From contig JAFIFH010000037.1 of the NCBI GenBank assembly GCA_020832105.1, positions 1 through 34,087 on the forward strand: 34,087 bases of DNA, written 5' to 3'. Below the pieces are notes generated by a model. It had not been told where the DNA came from. It searched no databases and saw only the letters and a list, made by a program, of their open reading frames with translations. Within the stretch, counting starts at the first letter, position 1. Each line of letters begins with the position of its first letter. Positions 23,134 through 32,751 of the stretch are shown here, piece by piece. The DNA comes from Idiomarina sp. Its GTDB lineage: Bacteria; Pseudomonadota; Gammaproteobacteria; Enterobacterales; Alteromonadaceae. Both the position numbers and the translations under genes were made by a program.

Positions 23134-24411
23134 TCATTGTTCTAGTTGATCACAGATATACTGCAACATTTGTCCTGCCAGCACCTGTTTGCTGGCCACC
23201 CCTAAGTCTGCGTGGCCGATTTTGCTCTGCGCATTCGGGTTTTCACTGGTGCTGCGTTCAACGTCCACTGAGCTCTCGGCACGCCGCCAGAAGAGTTCGA
23301 TATGGTTATCGTCACTGTTGAACCCTTGCCCCTGTTTGCTGACGTCATTCGCCGCAATCATGTCGATGTTCTTTCGCTCCAGCTTACTTAAAGCGTAATC
23401 GGCCACATTCTGGGTTTCTGCAGCAAATCCACAGGTAAAGGGCCTATCTTTACGCTTGGCGACACTTGCCAGAATATCCGGATTTTTACTTAACTGCAGG
23501 GTCACCTCGTCGTCCGCCTGCCCCTGCTTTTTAATTTTCTGCTCGGCAACGCTTGCGGCGCGATAATCGGCCACGGCTGCGCAGGCAATAAATACATCCT
23601 GAGTGGCCACTGTTTCATCCACAGCCGCCTGCATATCCAGCGCGCTTAATACATCAACCCGACGCACATTCGCCGGCGTTGGTAAATGCACAGGCCCGCT
23701 GATTAAAGTGACATCGGCACCCGCTAACGCGGCGGCTTCAGCCAGTGCGAAGCCCATTTTCCCTGAACTATGGTTACTGATATACCGCACCGGGTCGAGT
23801 GCTTCACGTGTTGGCCCTGCGGTAATCATCACCCGTTTGCCTTTGAGCCTGTGGGCGCCACTTAGCGCCAGGTGCGTCACGGTACGCGCAACGATATCAG
23901 CGGGTTCGAGCATCCGCCCGGCACCCACGTCACCACAAGCCTGGGACCCTTCACCAGGCCCCCAGACTAGTTTCCCGTCGCTTTGCAGTTGCTGCAGGTT
24001 GCGTTGGGTAGGCTTAGCAGCCCACATCTGCTGATTCATTGCCGGAACTATCACCACAGGGGCACTCGTTGCCAGGCATATGGTACCGAGCAAGTCGTCC
24101 GCATGGCCCTGGGCAATCTTTGCCATACTACTGGCACTTGCCGGCGCCACCACGATCAAGTCGGCCCATTTAGCCAATTCAATATGCCCCATGCCAGCTT
24201 CAGCAGCAGGGTCTAGTAAGTCATCATGAACAGGTAAGCCAGATACCGCCTGCATTGTCAGTGGGGTGATAAATGCTTTAGCTCCAGCGGTCATGACCAC
24301 TCTGACATCGACACCATAATCCTTTAGGCGACGGACGATTTCCGGGGTCTTATAAGCCGCTATGCCGCCAGTGACCGCCAGTACTACGCGTTTATTCAGC
24401 ACGTTTTCCAT
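23134..24411 (-). CDS. coaBC: bifunctional phosphopantothenoylcysteine decarboxylase/synthetase CoaBC
   Basis: Carries out two steps of coenzyme A synthesis: joining 4'-phosphopantothenate to cysteine (CoaB) and decarboxylating the product with FMN (CoaC). The 425 aa product has the CoaC half first: GGIAAYK, H76 in [12 protein letters not shown], the substrate clamp PAMNQQMW (N126) and the active-site C159 in [13 protein letters not shown]. The CoaB half follows from about 190: [25 protein letters not shown], then EQKIKK. A GAGAG run lies upstream of the ATG. About 60 residues before the C-terminus the chain holds a Ser/Glu-rich stretch ([16 protein letters not shown]) that looks like a lineage-specific loop. 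Confidence 0.97.
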   Translation of the reverse strand: MENVLNKRVVLAVTGGIAAYKTPEIVRRLKDYGVDVRVVMTAGAKAFITPLTMQAVSGLPVHDDLLDPAAEAGMGHIELAKWADLIVVAPASASSMAKIAQGHADDLLGTICLATSAPVVIVPAMNQQMWAAKPTQRNLQQLQSDGKLVWGPGEGSQACGDVGAGRMLEPADIVARTVTHLALSGAHRLKGKRVMITAGPTREALDPVRYISNHSSGKMGFALAEAAALAGADVTLISGPVHLPTPANVRRVDVLSALDMQAAVDETVATQDVFIACAAVADYRAASVAEQKIKKQGQADDEVTLQLSKNPDILASVAKRKDRPFTCGFAAETQNVADYALSKLERKNIDMIAANDVSKQGQGFNSDDNHIELFWRRAESSVDVERSTSENPNAQSKIGHADLGVASKQVLAGQMLQYICDQLEQ

Positions 24412-24559
24412 GTTCTCTCTCTTCTGTCAGGCGCTTGGTAGATATGTCGCAAATCTTGCTTAAGATAGCATGAGGACAGCGCATTTGGCACCTATCTTAA
24501 CTACCCTGAGTATTGTGACATGAACGATTTGAATCACTTACTCCAGGGACGGATTAAGC

Positions 24560-25240
24560 ATGCAATCATCGATTAAAACCTGGCCTGCCAGTGAGCGGCC
24601 AAGGGAAAAATTCACCACCTTAGGTGGCCAGGCACTCAGTGACGCAGAGCTCCTAGCTATCCTGTTTGGTACCGGAACGGGTGGGCAGGACGTGCTCGCA
24701 TGGAGCCGTAACTTACTCAGCCAAAGTGGTGGGCTGGCCGCGCTGCTGACCATGCCGGGCGGCGACTTACAGCGGCTCAAAGGCATTGGTCCGGCGCGCA
24801 GTATTCAACTCCAGGTCATTCTCGAGTTATCCAAACGCTATTTAGCCTCCACGTTAATTCGTGGTGAAGGCTTCACCCGACCACAACTGGTTCGGGATTA
24901 CCTGGCCGCCCAATTACGGCACCAACCCCGCGAGGTATTTGCAATTCTGTTATTGGACAGTCAGCATCGCCTGATCCACTTTGCTGAACTCTTCCTCGGT
25001 ACCATCAACGCAGCACCAGTGTATCCACGAGAAATCGTCAAGTTAGTGATGCAGCATAACGCCGCGGCGGTGATCATTGCCCATAACCACCCGTCAGGCG
25101 TTGCAGAACCCAGTATCGCCGACCAGCAGGTCACCGCACGGATTAAAAAGGCATTGGATGTGATTGACGTGTCGCTGTTGGACCATTTTGTGGTCGGTGG
25201 TGAGGGGACGGTGTCGTTCGCTGAACGCGGCATGCTGTAA
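24560..25240 (+). CDS. radC: RadC family JAB/MPN-domain protein
   Basis: Conserved bacterial protein with an N-terminal helix-hairpin-helix (GDLQRLKGIGPARSIQLQ) and a JAMM metalloprotease-like domain. The zinc motif HNHPSG with a downstream Asp in SIADQQ is complete. The old link to RecA-dependent repair has not held up; its real role is unclear. The product is 226 aa, a normal length. AGGGA about ten bases upstream supports ATG 24560. It is divergent from coaBC (148 bp), as in E. coli, but it does not lead into rpmB; it converges on gpsA. Confidence 0.95.
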   Translation: MQSSIKTWPASERPREKFTTLGGQALSDAELLAILFGTGTGGQDVLAWSRNLLSQSGGLAALLTMPGGDLQRLKGIGPARSIQLQVILELSKRYLASTLIRGEGFTRPQLVRDYLAAQLRHQPREVFAILLLDSQHRLIHFAELFLGTINAAPVYPREIVKLVMQHNAAAVIIAHNHPSGVAEPSIADQQVTARIKKALDVIDVSLLDHFVVGGEGTVSFAERGML

Positions 25241-25255
25241 CTTAGTGCGGCGCAG

Positions 25256-25281
25256 AAAAAAGGGCTGTAATTACAGCCCTT
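25256..25281 (-). terminator. intrinsic terminator overlapping the 3' end of gpsA
   Basis: AAGGGCTGTAA (25260-25270) and TTACAGCCCTT (25271-25281) form a perfect 22-bp palindrome followed by a U-run on the minus strand (A-run 25256-25260). The ascending arm holds the last codons and the stop of gpsA, so termination starts within the gene. With no separate loop, the inner A-T pairs would open to form one. Confidence 0.85.
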
Positions 25282-26290
25282 CTGTGGTTCTTGCCCTGGC
25301 AAGTAAATCCTGTGACGCCTGCATCGGGTCTTTACCCTGATACAGGACCTCGTAGATTTGCTCAACGATCGGCATTTCTACCTGATAGCGTTTCGCCAGC
25401 TCAAAGACTTCTTTGGTATTGCGATAGCCTTCAACTGCCTGACCAATCTCTTCCATAGCCTGTTCGACCGTTTTACCTTCGCCCAATGCCATGCCAAACC
25501 GGCGATTGCGTGATTGGTTGTCGGTACAGGTCAAAATCAGGTCGCCAAGCCCAGCCATGCCGGTAAAGGTTTCCGGCTTACCACCAACCGCTAATCCCAA
25601 GCGGGTGAGTTCCGCCAGCCCGCGGGTGATCAGAGCAGTGCGGGTATTCGCGCCAAAGCCAATGCCATCAGCCATACCAGCACCAATCGCAATGATATTT
25701 TTAACCGCCCCGCCAAGTTGCATGCCGGTAAAATCGTCGTTCTGATAAACACGAAACGCTTTGTCGCAATGCAGGACTTCAGACAGCTGATTGACAAAAC
25801 CAGGCTGATTTGATGCCACCGCAATGGCCGTGGGCATGCCCTGAGCCATTTCTTTGGCAAATGTTGGCCCTGAAAGCACCGCAAACGGACGGTCTGCACC
25901 AAGCACGTCAATGGCTACGTCTGAGAGTAAGCGACCGGTACCAGGCTCCAACCCTTTGGTTGCCCAGGCAATGCGTGCAGTGGGCCGCAGGTGAGGTTTA
26001 ATTTGCTCAAGGACCTCGCCAAAGCCATAACTGGGCACCACCACCAGGATGGTGTCCGAATCAGCGACTGCCTTAACCAAATCGCTCTGTAGAGTAATTT
26101 CATCAGGTAAGGCAATACCAGGCAGGTAGCGTGTGTTTTCACGCGCTTCCTGCATGTTTCGCATATCATCTTCGTTGCGTCCCCACAGCGTCAGGGGCAC
26201 GCCTTTTCGCGCAATACAAATAGCAAGGGCGGTGCCATATGACCCCGCCCCTAATACGGTAATTGCGTTATTCGCTACCGATGTCGTCAC
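25271..26290 (-). CDS. gpsA: NAD(P)-dependent glycerol-3-phosphate dehydrogenase
   Basis: Reduces dihydroxyacetone phosphate to sn-glycerol 3-phosphate, the backbone of phospholipids. The 339 aa product has the Rossmann motif [10 protein letters not shown] near the N-terminus, the [12 protein letters not shown] segment, [10 protein letters not shown], and the catalytic Lys in [29 protein letters not shown] is the conserved substrate-site helix. The start is GTG with only a weak GCGAG upstream; no ATG fits. It lies 12 bp after secB on the same strand, the conserved secB-gpsA order. Confidence 0.97.
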   Translation of the reverse strand: MTTSVANNAITVLGAGSYGTALAICIARKGVPLTLWGRNEDDMRNMQEARENTRYLPGIALPDEITLQSDLVKAVADSDTILVVVPSYGFGEVLEQIKPHLRPTARIAWATKGLEPGTGRLLSDVAIDVLGADRPFAVLSGPTFAKEMAQGMPTAIAVASNQPGFVNQLSEVLHCDKAFRVYQNDDFTGMQLGGAVKNIIAIGAGMADGIGFGANTRTALITRGLAELTRLGLAVGGKPETFTGMAGLGDLILTCTDNQSRNRRFGMALGEGKTVEQAMEEIGQAVEGYRNTKEVFELAKRYQVEMPIVEQIYEVLYQGKDPMQASQDLLARARTTEGL

Positions 26291-26302
26291 AATATGACTC
26301 GC

Positions 26303-26815
26303 TTACGCGTCCTGCTTTTGCTCAGCAGACTGCTGCTGCGCTTGTTGCTGCTGCATGTGCTGCGCAAATACCGCGTCAAAGTTAACTGGTGCAAGGTTCA
26401 GCTGTGGGAAAGTGCCACGGCCAACCAGGCTGCTGATGGTTTCACGCGCATACGGGAACAGGATGTTCGGGCAGAAAGCACCTAAAGTATGTGCTTTATT
26501 CGGCTCTGGCATGTCTTCTGATACAGTGAAAATCCCTGATTGAGCAACTTCACACAAAAATGCAGTTTCCTCGCCCACGGTGTTTTTCGCAGTCAATGTC
26601 AGCGTGACTTCGTAAACGCCTTCGTCCAGCTTCTTGTTGCCGACATTCATGTCAACGTTCAGCTCAGGTTTCCAGTCTTTACGGAAGATCTCTGGCGCGT
26701 TAGGCGCTTCAAAAGAAACGTCTTTCACGAAAATACGCTGAATCGCGAACTGAGGTTGTTGTTGCTCGCCTTGAGCGGCGCCGTTTTGCTGCGGTTGTTG
26801 GTTTTCGTCAGCCAT
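26303..26815 (-). CDS. secB: protein-export chaperone SecB
   Basis: Tetrameric cytoplasmic chaperone that holds preproteins unfolded and passes them to SecA. The 170 aa product has the core [17 protein letters not shown], the SecA-binding CEVAQSGIF region and [27 protein letters not shown] split by normal spacing. Both ends are rich in Gln (an N-terminal QQPQQ tract and a C-terminal tract with several QQ runs), a low-complexity tail longer than in E. coli. It lies between yibN and gpsA. The usual grxC is missing between it and yibN. Confidence 0.97.
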   Translation of the reverse strand: MADENQQPQQNGAAQGEQQQPQFAIQRIFVKDVSFEAPNAPEIFRKDWKPELNVDMNVGNKKLDEGVYEVTLTLTAKNTVGEETAFLCEVAQSGIFTVSEDMPEPNKAHTLGAFCPNILFPYARETISSLVGRGTFPQLNLAPVNFDAVFAQHMQQQQAQQQSAEQKQDA

Positions 26816-26848
26816 AATAGTTTCCTGCTTAAAAGTTGTTGAAAATAG

Positions 26849-27298
26849 TTATTTTGATTTTTTGCCGGTTGCTTTCGACTTAACCACTGGGAAACTTGCG
26901 TTTTTCCAGCTCATCATTCCACCCTGGAGTACTGATGCCTTCGAAAAGCCTTCTTTTTCCAAAGCGACAGCGCCTTGTTTGGCAGTGTTACCGTGGTTGC
27001 ATACTAAAACAATGGGGGCGTCTTTATGCTTTTCAAGGTTTTTTATCTCACCTGCTTTGATTTGTTGCAGGGTGATATTTTTCGCACCTTGAATATGGCC
27101 TTCAGCAAACTCATCCGCAGTGCGCACGTCTACGAAAACGCCGCCTCGGTTGACAGCTATGGTGGCTTCCTGAGGCTTGAGCATGGCAATCGATGACAAG
27201 CGGTATTTGACCAGGTTGCTGACCAATAAGAAGAACACGACCAACCATAATGTGGACAGAATATAGTGGTCAGTGGCAAAAGCTATTAGTTCACTCAT
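26849..27298 (-). CDS. yibN: membrane-anchored rhodanese-like protein (YibN type)
   Basis: Single-pass inner-membrane protein with a cytoplasmic rhodanese domain. From ATG 27298 the product is 149 aa: a transmembrane helix (about 13-31), then VNRGGVFVDVRTADEFAEGHI and the active-site loop VCNHGNTAKQGA with the Cys in place, ending in a Lys-rich tail. The frame is open to 27595, but the extra 99 residues are of no known type and overlap the gpmI promoter. E. coli YibN is reported to touch the YidC insertase; whether that holds here is unknown. A GGGAG lies further upstream than ideal. It precedes secB directly. Confidence 0.9.
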   Translation of the reverse strand: MSELIAFATDHYILSTLWLVVFFLLVSNLVKYRLSSIAMLKPQEATIAVNRGGVFVDVRTADEFAEGHIQGAKNITLQQIKAGEIKNLEKHKDAPIVLVCNHGNTAKQGAVALEKEGFSKASVLQGGMMSWKNASFPVVKSKATGKKSK

Positions 27299-27504
27299 TC
27301 TACTACTGCAACTCCCGTTGAGTTTGTGGTGCCCGGGGCAAAAATCGAGTTCCAAAGTATACCGACTCAATTGTGAGTTACCAGTAAAATCTCGGCTACA
27401 ATGGATGCTAAAATAGCCACTTTGCAGTAAAATGTTGAGCCATATTAAAAATTCGTGGGCATCAGGCAGGTCATGTTGTCGACACATTAAGATTGAGGCT
27501 GTAT

Positions 27505-29055
27505 ATGAATATGTCGCCAGCGACGCGGAAGAAAACCCTCGCACTATTAATTTTGGACGGTTGGGGCCTGCGCGAAGACGCCCCAGACAATGCAATCAGT
27601 GCCGCACGCACCCCGGTGTTGGACAAGCTGTATGCAGAGCGTCCTTGGACCGAAGTGGACGGTTCGGGCATGGCGGTAGGCCTGCCTGACGGGCAGATGG
27701 GCAACTCAGAAGTGGGTCATGTTAATCTGGGTGCCGGGAGAATTGTATATCAGGACTTCACCCGTATCAGTAAAGCCATTGAAGAACAAACATTTGAACA
27801 AAACGAGGTGCTGGTGAATGCGCTGGAAGCCGCTAACACAGCAGGTGGTCGTGTTCATATTATGGGCTTATTGTCACCGGGTGGCGTGCATAGCCATGAG
27901 CAGCATCTGTTCGCTATGGCCAGAATGGCTGCTACCTATGGCGCCAATGATGTTCTGGTCCACGGCTTTCTTGATGGCCGTGACACCCCTCCACGGTCGG
28001 CTAAAGCCAGTATCGAAGGCTTTAATAAAGTCTTAGCGCAGGCAGGTTGTGGCCGCATTGCCAGCCTGTGTGGTCGCTACTATGCCATGGACCGTGACAA
28101 CCGCTGGGATCGGGTTGAGCGCGCTTACCGGCTACTTACCGAAGCCAAAGCCGACTTCTATTACGATGACGCGCTAAGTGCCCTCGACGCAGCTTACGCT
28201 CGAGATGAAAGTGATGAGTTTGTGCAACCAAGCTGGATCGGCGAGCAAGCTCCAATTCGCGATGGCGACACCGTCATTTTCATGAATTTCCGTGCCGACC
28301 GTGCCCGTGAACTGACCCACGCCTTCGTGGACAGCGACTTTGCTCAATTCGACCGCCAAAACCACCCTGCTCTGGCAAACTTTGTCATGCTCACCGAGTA
28401 TGCGGCAGATATTAAAGCACCTGTCGCTTTTCCACCCGAAAGCCTGGACAACGTACTGGGCGAATGGCTCGCTAAACACGACAAGACTCAGCTGCGTATT
28501 TCAGAAACCGAAAAGTACGCCCATGTGACCTTTTTCTTTAGTGGCGGTCGCGAGCATGAGTTTGATGGTGAAAAGCGCGTACTGATTCCTTCTCCTCAGG
28601 TTGCAACCTATGACCTGCAGCCAGAAATGAGTTCCGTTGAACTCACCGATGCTGTCGTCGAGGCCATTGATAGCGGCGAGTTTGATGTGCTGATTTGTAA
28701 CTATCCAAACGGTGACATGGTCGGTCACACCGGCAACTTTGACGCTGCGGTGCAAGCCTGTGAGGCGGTGGACCGCTCTGTAGGCCGGGTTGTCGAAGCG
28801 CTGCAGCGCAACCATGGTGAATGTCTCATCACCGCCGACCATGGTAACGCCGAACAAATGGCCGATCATATGACCGGTCAGTCCCATACCGCACATACCA
28901 GTATGCCAGTACCCTTTATTTATGTTGGTCGTGACGCTACACCAGTCAATGGGGGACGTTTGTCGGACGTCGCACCAACTATTCTACACCTGCTGGGTCT
29001 CCCGCAACCACCTGAGATGACCGGCAAAACGCTTATGCAACTGAAACAAGCTTAA
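27505..29055 (+). CDS. gpmI: 2,3-bisphosphoglycerate-independent phosphoglycerate mutase
   Basis: Manganese-dependent mutase of the alkaline phosphatase superfamily that interconverts 3- and 2-phosphoglycerate in glycolysis. The product is 516 aa. The phosphorylated Ser is S68 in GNSEVGHVN; the first metal ligand is D18 in LILDGWG; later metal ligands are in [11 protein letters not shown] and [24 protein letters not shown] is also family-typical. TTG 27493 is in frame, but ATG 27505 has GAGG seven bases upstream. It is divergent from yibN (206 bp apart) and abuts envC with no gap. The intergenic stretch is AT-rich with no convincing complete promoter. Confidence 0.97.
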   Translation: MNMSPATRKKTLALLILDGWGLREDAPDNAISAARTPVLDKLYAERPWTEVDGSGMAVGLPDGQMGNSEVGHVNLGAGRIVYQDFTRISKAIEEQTFEQNEVLVNALEAANTAGGRVHIMGLLSPGGVHSHEQHLFAMARMAATYGANDVLVHGFLDGRDTPPRSAKASIEGFNKVLAQAGCGRIASLCGRYYAMDRDNRWDRVERAYRLLTEAKADFYYDDALSALDAAYARDESDEFVQPSWIGEQAPIRDGDTVIFMNFRADRARELTHAFVDSDFAQFDRQNHPALANFVMLTEYAADIKAPVAFPPESLDNVLGEWLAKHDKTQLRISETEKYAHVTFFFSGGREHEFDGEKRVLIPSPQVATYDLQPEMSSVELTDAVVEAIDSGEFDVLICNYPNGDMVGHTGNFDAAVQACEAVDRSVGRVVEALQRNHGECLITADHGNAEQMADHMTGQSHTAHTSMPVPFIYVGRDATPVNGGRLSDVAPTILHLLGLPQPPEMTGKTLMQLKQA

Positions 29056-30234
29056 ATGGCCATAGCTGGAAAGTTACGCCTTTGGACTATCGCCACAGTG
29101 TGCTTCAGTGCCTCGCTGTGGCTTTGCGTGCCCACGTACACCTCTGCGCAAGAGGTTGACACCCAACAAGAGCGTGACCGTGCTCAAGCCCAACTAGAGG
29201 CATTGCAGGGAGAGATTGAGGCGAGGCGCAGCTCCGTGCAACGTCGCCAGCAACGCCTAACGCGAATAGAGCGTGAATTACGGGACATTGAAAACCAGGT
29301 GGCCCAGCGTACTCAGGCGATCCGCGACAGTGAGGCTGAGCTTGAGGCCAATCAGGAGCGTATTGCTGAACTTGAGCGTGAGCAGGCTGTATTGAACACT
29401 CAGCTGGCTGAACAGGCTAAGTTACTGGAGGATCAGATTGAGAGTGCTTATCGCGCCGGAGGCCATGACTTTGTGCAGATGCTGCTTAATCAACAGGACC
29501 CGTCGCGCATTGAACGGGTGATTACTTACTACCGTTATTTTAATGAAGCCCGAATGGCGCAAATTGAAACCTTACGTGCAACCGAGCGCGAACTGGTGGC
29601 GGTAGATGCTCGATTATCGCAACAACGCGATGCATTGACCGCGGCCGTTGAGAGCCAGCGACAGCAACGTCAGGCGTTGCGCGCTGCGCAGCAAGAGCAG
29701 GAACAAAGTGCACTACAGCTACAAACTGCACAGCAAAGCGATGAGCGGGAACTGACTGACTTATTGCAAAGTGAACAGCAACTCACTGAACTGCTTGCGG
29801 TGTTGGAGGATGTTCTCTCCGCTCAGGACATTCAACTGGGCGGTTTAGCCAGCATGCGCGGGGAATTGCGCTGGCCAGTCAGTGGCTCTATTCGGCATGC
29901 CTTTGGTCAGCAACGCAGTGGCCAGGTCAATTGGAAAGGTGTGATCCTGAATATCGAAGCCGAACAGCCGGTTCAGGTGATTGCCGATGGCAGGGTTTTA
30001 TTTGCGGACTGGCTACGCGGTTTTGGCCTGGTCATGGTGGTGGATCATGGTGAGGGCTATATGAGTTTGTATGGCTATAATCAGTCGCTTGCGCGGGACG
30101 TGGGTGAGGCAGTGCGCCGTGGTGACACTATCGCTTTAACCGGGCAAAGTGGCGGACAATCACGGCCTGGCCTCTACTTTGAAATCCGCTACCAGGGTAA
30201 CCCTGTGGACCCGGTCAGGTATATCCGCCGTTAA
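29056..30234 (+). CDS. envC: murein hydrolase activator EnvC
   Basis: Periplasmic divisome protein that activates the amidases AmiA and AmiB at the septum and is held by FtsEX. The 392 aa product has a signal peptide (cleavage near TSAQE), a long coiled coil (about 35-255, very rich in Gln, Glu and Arg) and a C-terminal LytM domain (about 275-390). The LytM zinc site is degenerate: the usual second H of H-x-H is replaced in LYGYNQS, as in E. coli EnvC, so the domain is regulatory rather than hydrolytic. It starts at the base after the gpmI stop, so translation is likely coupled. Its partners ftsE and ftsX lie 1.5 kb away. Confidence 0.96.
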   Translation: MAIAGKLRLWTIATVCFSASLWLCVPTYTSAQEVDTQQERDRAQAQLEALQGEIEARRSSVQRRQQRLTRIERELRDIENQVAQRTQAIRDSEAELEANQERIAELEREQAVLNTQLAEQAKLLEDQIESAYRAGGHDFVQMLLNQQDPSRIERVITYYRYFNEARMAQIETLRATERELVAVDARLSQQRDALTAAVESQRQQRQALRAAQQEQEQSALQLQTAQQSDERELTDLLQSEQQLTELLAVLEDVLSAQDIQLGGLASMRGELRWPVSGSIRHAFGQQRSGQVNWKGVILNIEAEQPVQVIADGRVLFADWLRGFGLVMVVDHGEGYMSLYGYNQSLARDVGEAVRRGDTIALTGQSGGQSRPGLYFEIRYQGNPVDPVRYIRR

Positions 30235-30491
30235 CTAGTCGCTGATTCTAAGTCCGTTAACAGAATCAGCGCCTCTTCCCGACTATTGCCACACACATAG
30301 GCCTGCGCGGTGAATGACTCACACACCTGTGGCCGCCGCGGGTCATTGAACAATGTACAAAGATTATCCTGGTCGAGTTGAACACAGCGGGTATTTGCGG
30401 GTTTGCCATTGGGCATGCCTGGGATAGGACTGGAGATTGAAGGGGCGATGCAACAAGCACCACACCCCTTCCTACATAACATGTCGGTCAA
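30231..30491 (-). CDS. YkgJ family cysteine cluster protein
   Basis: Small protein of 86 aa with eight cysteines (C6, C10, C13, C14, C36, C45, C57, C67) in the pattern CxxxCxxCC...C...C...C, the zinc- or iron-chelating CxxCxxCC family (YkgJ). Its substrate and role are not established. [11 protein letters not shown] is typical of the family. ATG 30482 is possible, but TTG 30491 has GAGG at seven-base spacing. The stop codon overlaps the envC stop on the other strand by three to four bases. It lies 28 bp after rpoH on the same strand and may be read from rpoH transcripts. Confidence 0.9.
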   Translation of the reverse strand: MTDMLCRKGCGACCIAPSISSPIPGMPNGKPANTRCVQLDQDNLCTLFNDPRRPQVCESFTAQAYVCGNSREEALILLTDLESATS

Positions 30492-30519
30492 TCAAACGCC
30501 TCACCTGATAGTTCAGGGA

Positions 30520-31380
30520 TTACAGCATTGCCGAACGCAGTTTCTTCATCGCGTTCTGCTCCAGCTGGCGAATACGCTCAGCCGACACCTGGTACTCATT
30601 TGCCAGATCCTGCAAAGTCACTTTGCTCTCGTCCAGCCAACGGGAACGAACAATATGCTGACTGCGCTCGTCCAGAGACTCAAGCGCATGGCCCAAACGA
30701 CGATTCGCATGGGAGTCCCAGTTTTCGTTCTCAACCTGTTTCGCCACATCGGTGGTCTTGTCTTCAAGGTACTGCGCTGGAGAAAAGCTGGTGCCTTCGC
30801 GGCTGTCGTCGCTGTCTGAACTCAGCTCAAAGGCTGGATCATGGGCGCTCATCCGCGTTTCCATTTCCATCACTTCAGCACTACTTACCCCAAGCTCACT
30901 GGCTACCGTGTCAACTTCTGCACGATTAAACCAACCCAGACGTTTTTTCGCTTTACGCAGGTTAAAGAATAATTTGCGCTGCGCTTTGGTGGTCGCGACC
31001 TTGACGATACGCCAGTTACGCAACACAAATTCGTGAATCTCGGCTTTGATCCAATGCACCGCAAATGACACCAGGCGCACGCCCACTGTCGGGTCAAAGC
31101 GTTTAACCGCTTTCATTAGACCAATATTACCTTCCTGGATGAGATCCGCTTGTTGCAGACCATACCCTGAATAACCACGGGCAATATGAACAACAAAGCG
31201 CAGGTGCGACATGATCAGTCGTTTCGCCGCGGCCAGGTCGCCTTCATTTTGTAAACGTTCCGCCAATGACTTCTCTTCCTCAGCGGTTAGCATCGGAATG
31301 GTGTTGACTGAAGAGATGTACGCTTCCAGACTACCTGTACGTGGAACCGTTAATGCCATTGAATTGACGCTATTGCTCAT
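30520..31380 (-). CDS. rpoH: RNA polymerase heat-shock sigma factor sigma-32
   Basis: Directs RNA polymerase to chaperone and protease genes after heat or misfolding stress. The 286 aa product has sigma region 2 ([19 protein letters not shown], then [18 protein letters not shown]), the RpoH box [10 protein letters not shown] at 134-143, which sets this family apart from other sigmas, and a region 4.2 helix-turn-helix ([21 protein letters not shown]). The frame is open to 31467, but ATG 31380 has GAGG eight bases upstream and gives the usual length. A leader of roughly 180 nt is expected from the upstream promoters. It follows ftsX, the standard ftsY-ftsE-ftsX-rpoH order. Confidence 0.97.
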   Translation of the reverse strand: MSNSVNSMALTVPRTGSLEAYISSVNTIPMLTAEEEKSLAERLQNEGDLAAAKRLIMSHLRFVVHIARGYSGYGLQQADLIQEGNIGLMKAVKRFDPTVGVRLVSFAVHWIKAEIHEFVLRNWRIVKVATTKAQRKLFFNLRKAKKRLGWFNRAEVDTVASELGVSSAEVMEMETRMSAHDPAFELSSDSDDSREGTSFSPAQYLEDKTTDVAKQVENENWDSHANRRLGHALESLDERSQHIVRSRWLDESKVTLQDLANEYQVSAERIRQLEQNAMKKLRSAML

Positions 31381-31565
31381 TATACTACCTCGCATACGTG
31401 TCTTGGCTTTTGTTACCGCCCCTGTCGCCAAATCCGGTGTTACAAACTGCAATTCTGGAACGCTCAATGTCGGCTCGCAGCCACACTTTTTCGTTCAAAT
31501 TCAGTTTAATACTCGAATAACACCGCTTGAAATGCTTTGGCCATGACTTGATGAGGCTCTGCCAC

Positions 31566-31593
31566 TTAGTCCTTAAGTGTACACAAAAGTTCC
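31566..31593 (-). promoter_or_regulatory. sigma-E-like promoter of rpoH
   Basis: On the minus strand GGAACTT (31587-31593) is followed after exactly 16 bp by ACTAA (31566-31570). The sigma-E consensus is GGAACTT-N16-TCTRA or TCAAA, and E. coli rpoH P3 has GAACTT-N16-TCTGA. Only the first base of the -10 differs from TCTAA. Position about 190 bp upstream of the start fits a sigma-E promoter of rpoH. Confidence 0.65.
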
Positions 31594-31605
31594 GTTGGAT
31601 ACCCT

Positions 31606-31633
31606 ATCTTAGCAGAGCTTGCAAGGATCTCAA
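31606..31633 (-). promoter_or_regulatory. sigma-70 promoter of rpoH
   Basis: On the minus strand TTGAGA (31628-31633; five of six bases of TTGACA) and TAAGAT (31606-31611; four of six of TATAAT) are 16 bp apart. It lies just upstream of the sigma-E-like promoter and would give basal transcription. Confidence 0.55.
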
Positions 31634-31703
31634 GCCCTTAAAAAACTGTGCTGCCCGACTCTTTTGCCAGACACAGAATGAATGATAAAAATGACGATTT
31701 AAT

Positions 31704-31731
31704 GACAAAATAACCGTTACTTGAACGTTAT
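31704..31731 (-). terminator. possible weak terminator after ftsX
   Basis: On the minus strand ATAACGTT (31724-31731) can pair with AACGGTTAT (31710-31718) with one bulged G and a 5-nt loop, followed by UUUUGUC. The stem is AT-rich and the U-run short, so read-through into rpoH is likely. Confidence 0.3.
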
Positions 31732-31764
31732 CCGGAAGAAAAAAGTTCATGGTTATCGGTAGCC

Positions 31765-32751
31765 CTAGCGCGGCTCAATCTCAGCCACATGACGGCGAAC
31801 CGCAATCCACGACCCTAACAGCCCAAGACTCACCGCAATCACCCAGAGAATGATCAGTTCGTTAAATGTTAGCCCCTGCAGACGAAACTGGCTGTCATAT
31901 AATTCGGTGACCCGCAACACAGCAGCACGTATCCACCAGATCAGCAGGAAGGTGGCCAGCCAGGCAATCAGCCCGCCAATAATACCGTACCATGCACCAG
32001 TATAGAGAAATGGGCGCTGAATATAGCCGTTCGTGGCCCCCACCAATTTCATGATCATGATCTCGTCACGCCGGTTGAGGATGCCCAGGCGTATGGTATT
32101 CCCTACAATCAACACCACCGCAATACACAACAGCAATGCCAGCGCGCCTAAGGCGTCTTCCACCAGACGAATCAGCGCATGCAGCCGTTCAATCCAGTCC
32201 TGATCAAGTTTCGCTTCGCTGACTTCACTCTCACCAGCCAGCTGTCGCTGCAGCGTGGCAGCGCGCCCCGCGGCACTATATTCGCGACTAGGTGTGACCA
32301 CCAACACGTCAGGTAACGGGTTTGATTCAAGGTAATCGATGGCACTACCGAACCCTGAATAATCGCGAAATTCGCGCAACGCCTCGTCGCGTCCAATGTG
32401 TTGCACGCTGGCCACTTCATCCATCATCTCGACGCGGCGAGCAAAGGTCTCTACCTGTTGGGCATTTAAGCTTTTTTGCAAAAATACCGTAATTTCGGCA
32501 GGGTTGTCCCATTGGGTACCCACCGCCTGACTGTTTTTAACCACTACATACAGGGTTGCTGGCAAGGTTAAGCTTAAACCCAGCACCGCGATTGTCATCA
32601 TTGAGGCAAAGGGGGTCCGCCACAATTCACCAAGACTGCCAACTGCTTGCTGAATATGGCTGGCGAAGTACATCATAAAACGGCGAAAACCAGTGACCTG
32701 GGTCGCTTTAGCGCCTTTGTCCGTTTTCTTACTGCGGAATAATAAGCTCAT
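31765..32751 (-). CDS. ftsX: cell division protein FtsX
   Basis: Membrane subunit of the FtsEX complex, which couples ATP hydrolysis to activation of periplasmic amidases through EnvC. The 328 aa product has a long cytoplasmic N-terminus, a first helix (about 50-72), a large periplasmic loop (about 75-195, the EnvC-binding region) and three further helices starting with GALALLLCIAVVLIVGN. NRRDEIMIMKLVGATNGYI is the conserved FtsX/permease loop. It overlaps ftsE by four bases (ATGA). Its target envC is also in this window. Confidence 0.97.
   Translation of the reverse strand: MSLLFRSKKTDKGAKATQVTGFRRFMMYFASHIQQAVGSLGELWRTPFASMMTIAVLGLSLTLPATLYVVVKNSQAVGTQWDNPAEITVFLQKSLNAQQVETFARRVEMMDEVASVQHIGRDEALREFRDYSGFGSAIDYLESNPLPDVLVVTPSREYSAAGRAATLQRQLAGESEVSEAKLDQDWIERLHALIRLVEDALGALALLLCIAVVLIVGNTIRLGILNRRDEIMIMKLVGATNGYIQRPFLYTGAWYGIIGGLIAWLATFLLIWWIRAAVLRVTELYDSQFRLQGLTFNELIILWVIAVSLGLLGSWIAVRRHVAEIEPR

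Larger units (their letters stand above)
31381..31764 (-). other. rpoH control region (384 bp without a gene)
   Basis: This gap between the ftsX stop and the rpoH start holds the two promoters listed separately and a possible weak terminator. The rpoH-proximal 180 bp would be the 5' leader. In other Gammaproteobacteria the rpoH mRNA folds into a thermosensor, but the part concerned includes coding sequence and I could not fold it here. The frame runs open across 31381-31467 but shows no codon pattern of a gene. Confidence 0.7.

Noticed and set aside
27356..27402. TATACT (minus) and TACAAT (plus) as -10 elements of yibN and gpmI
   Set aside because: No acceptable -35 hexamer lies at 16-18 bp from either.
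27299..27595. 99-residue extension of the yibN frame
   Set aside because: It would cover the gpmI start and promoter, and the residues look like random translation; ATG 27298 gives a normal YibN.
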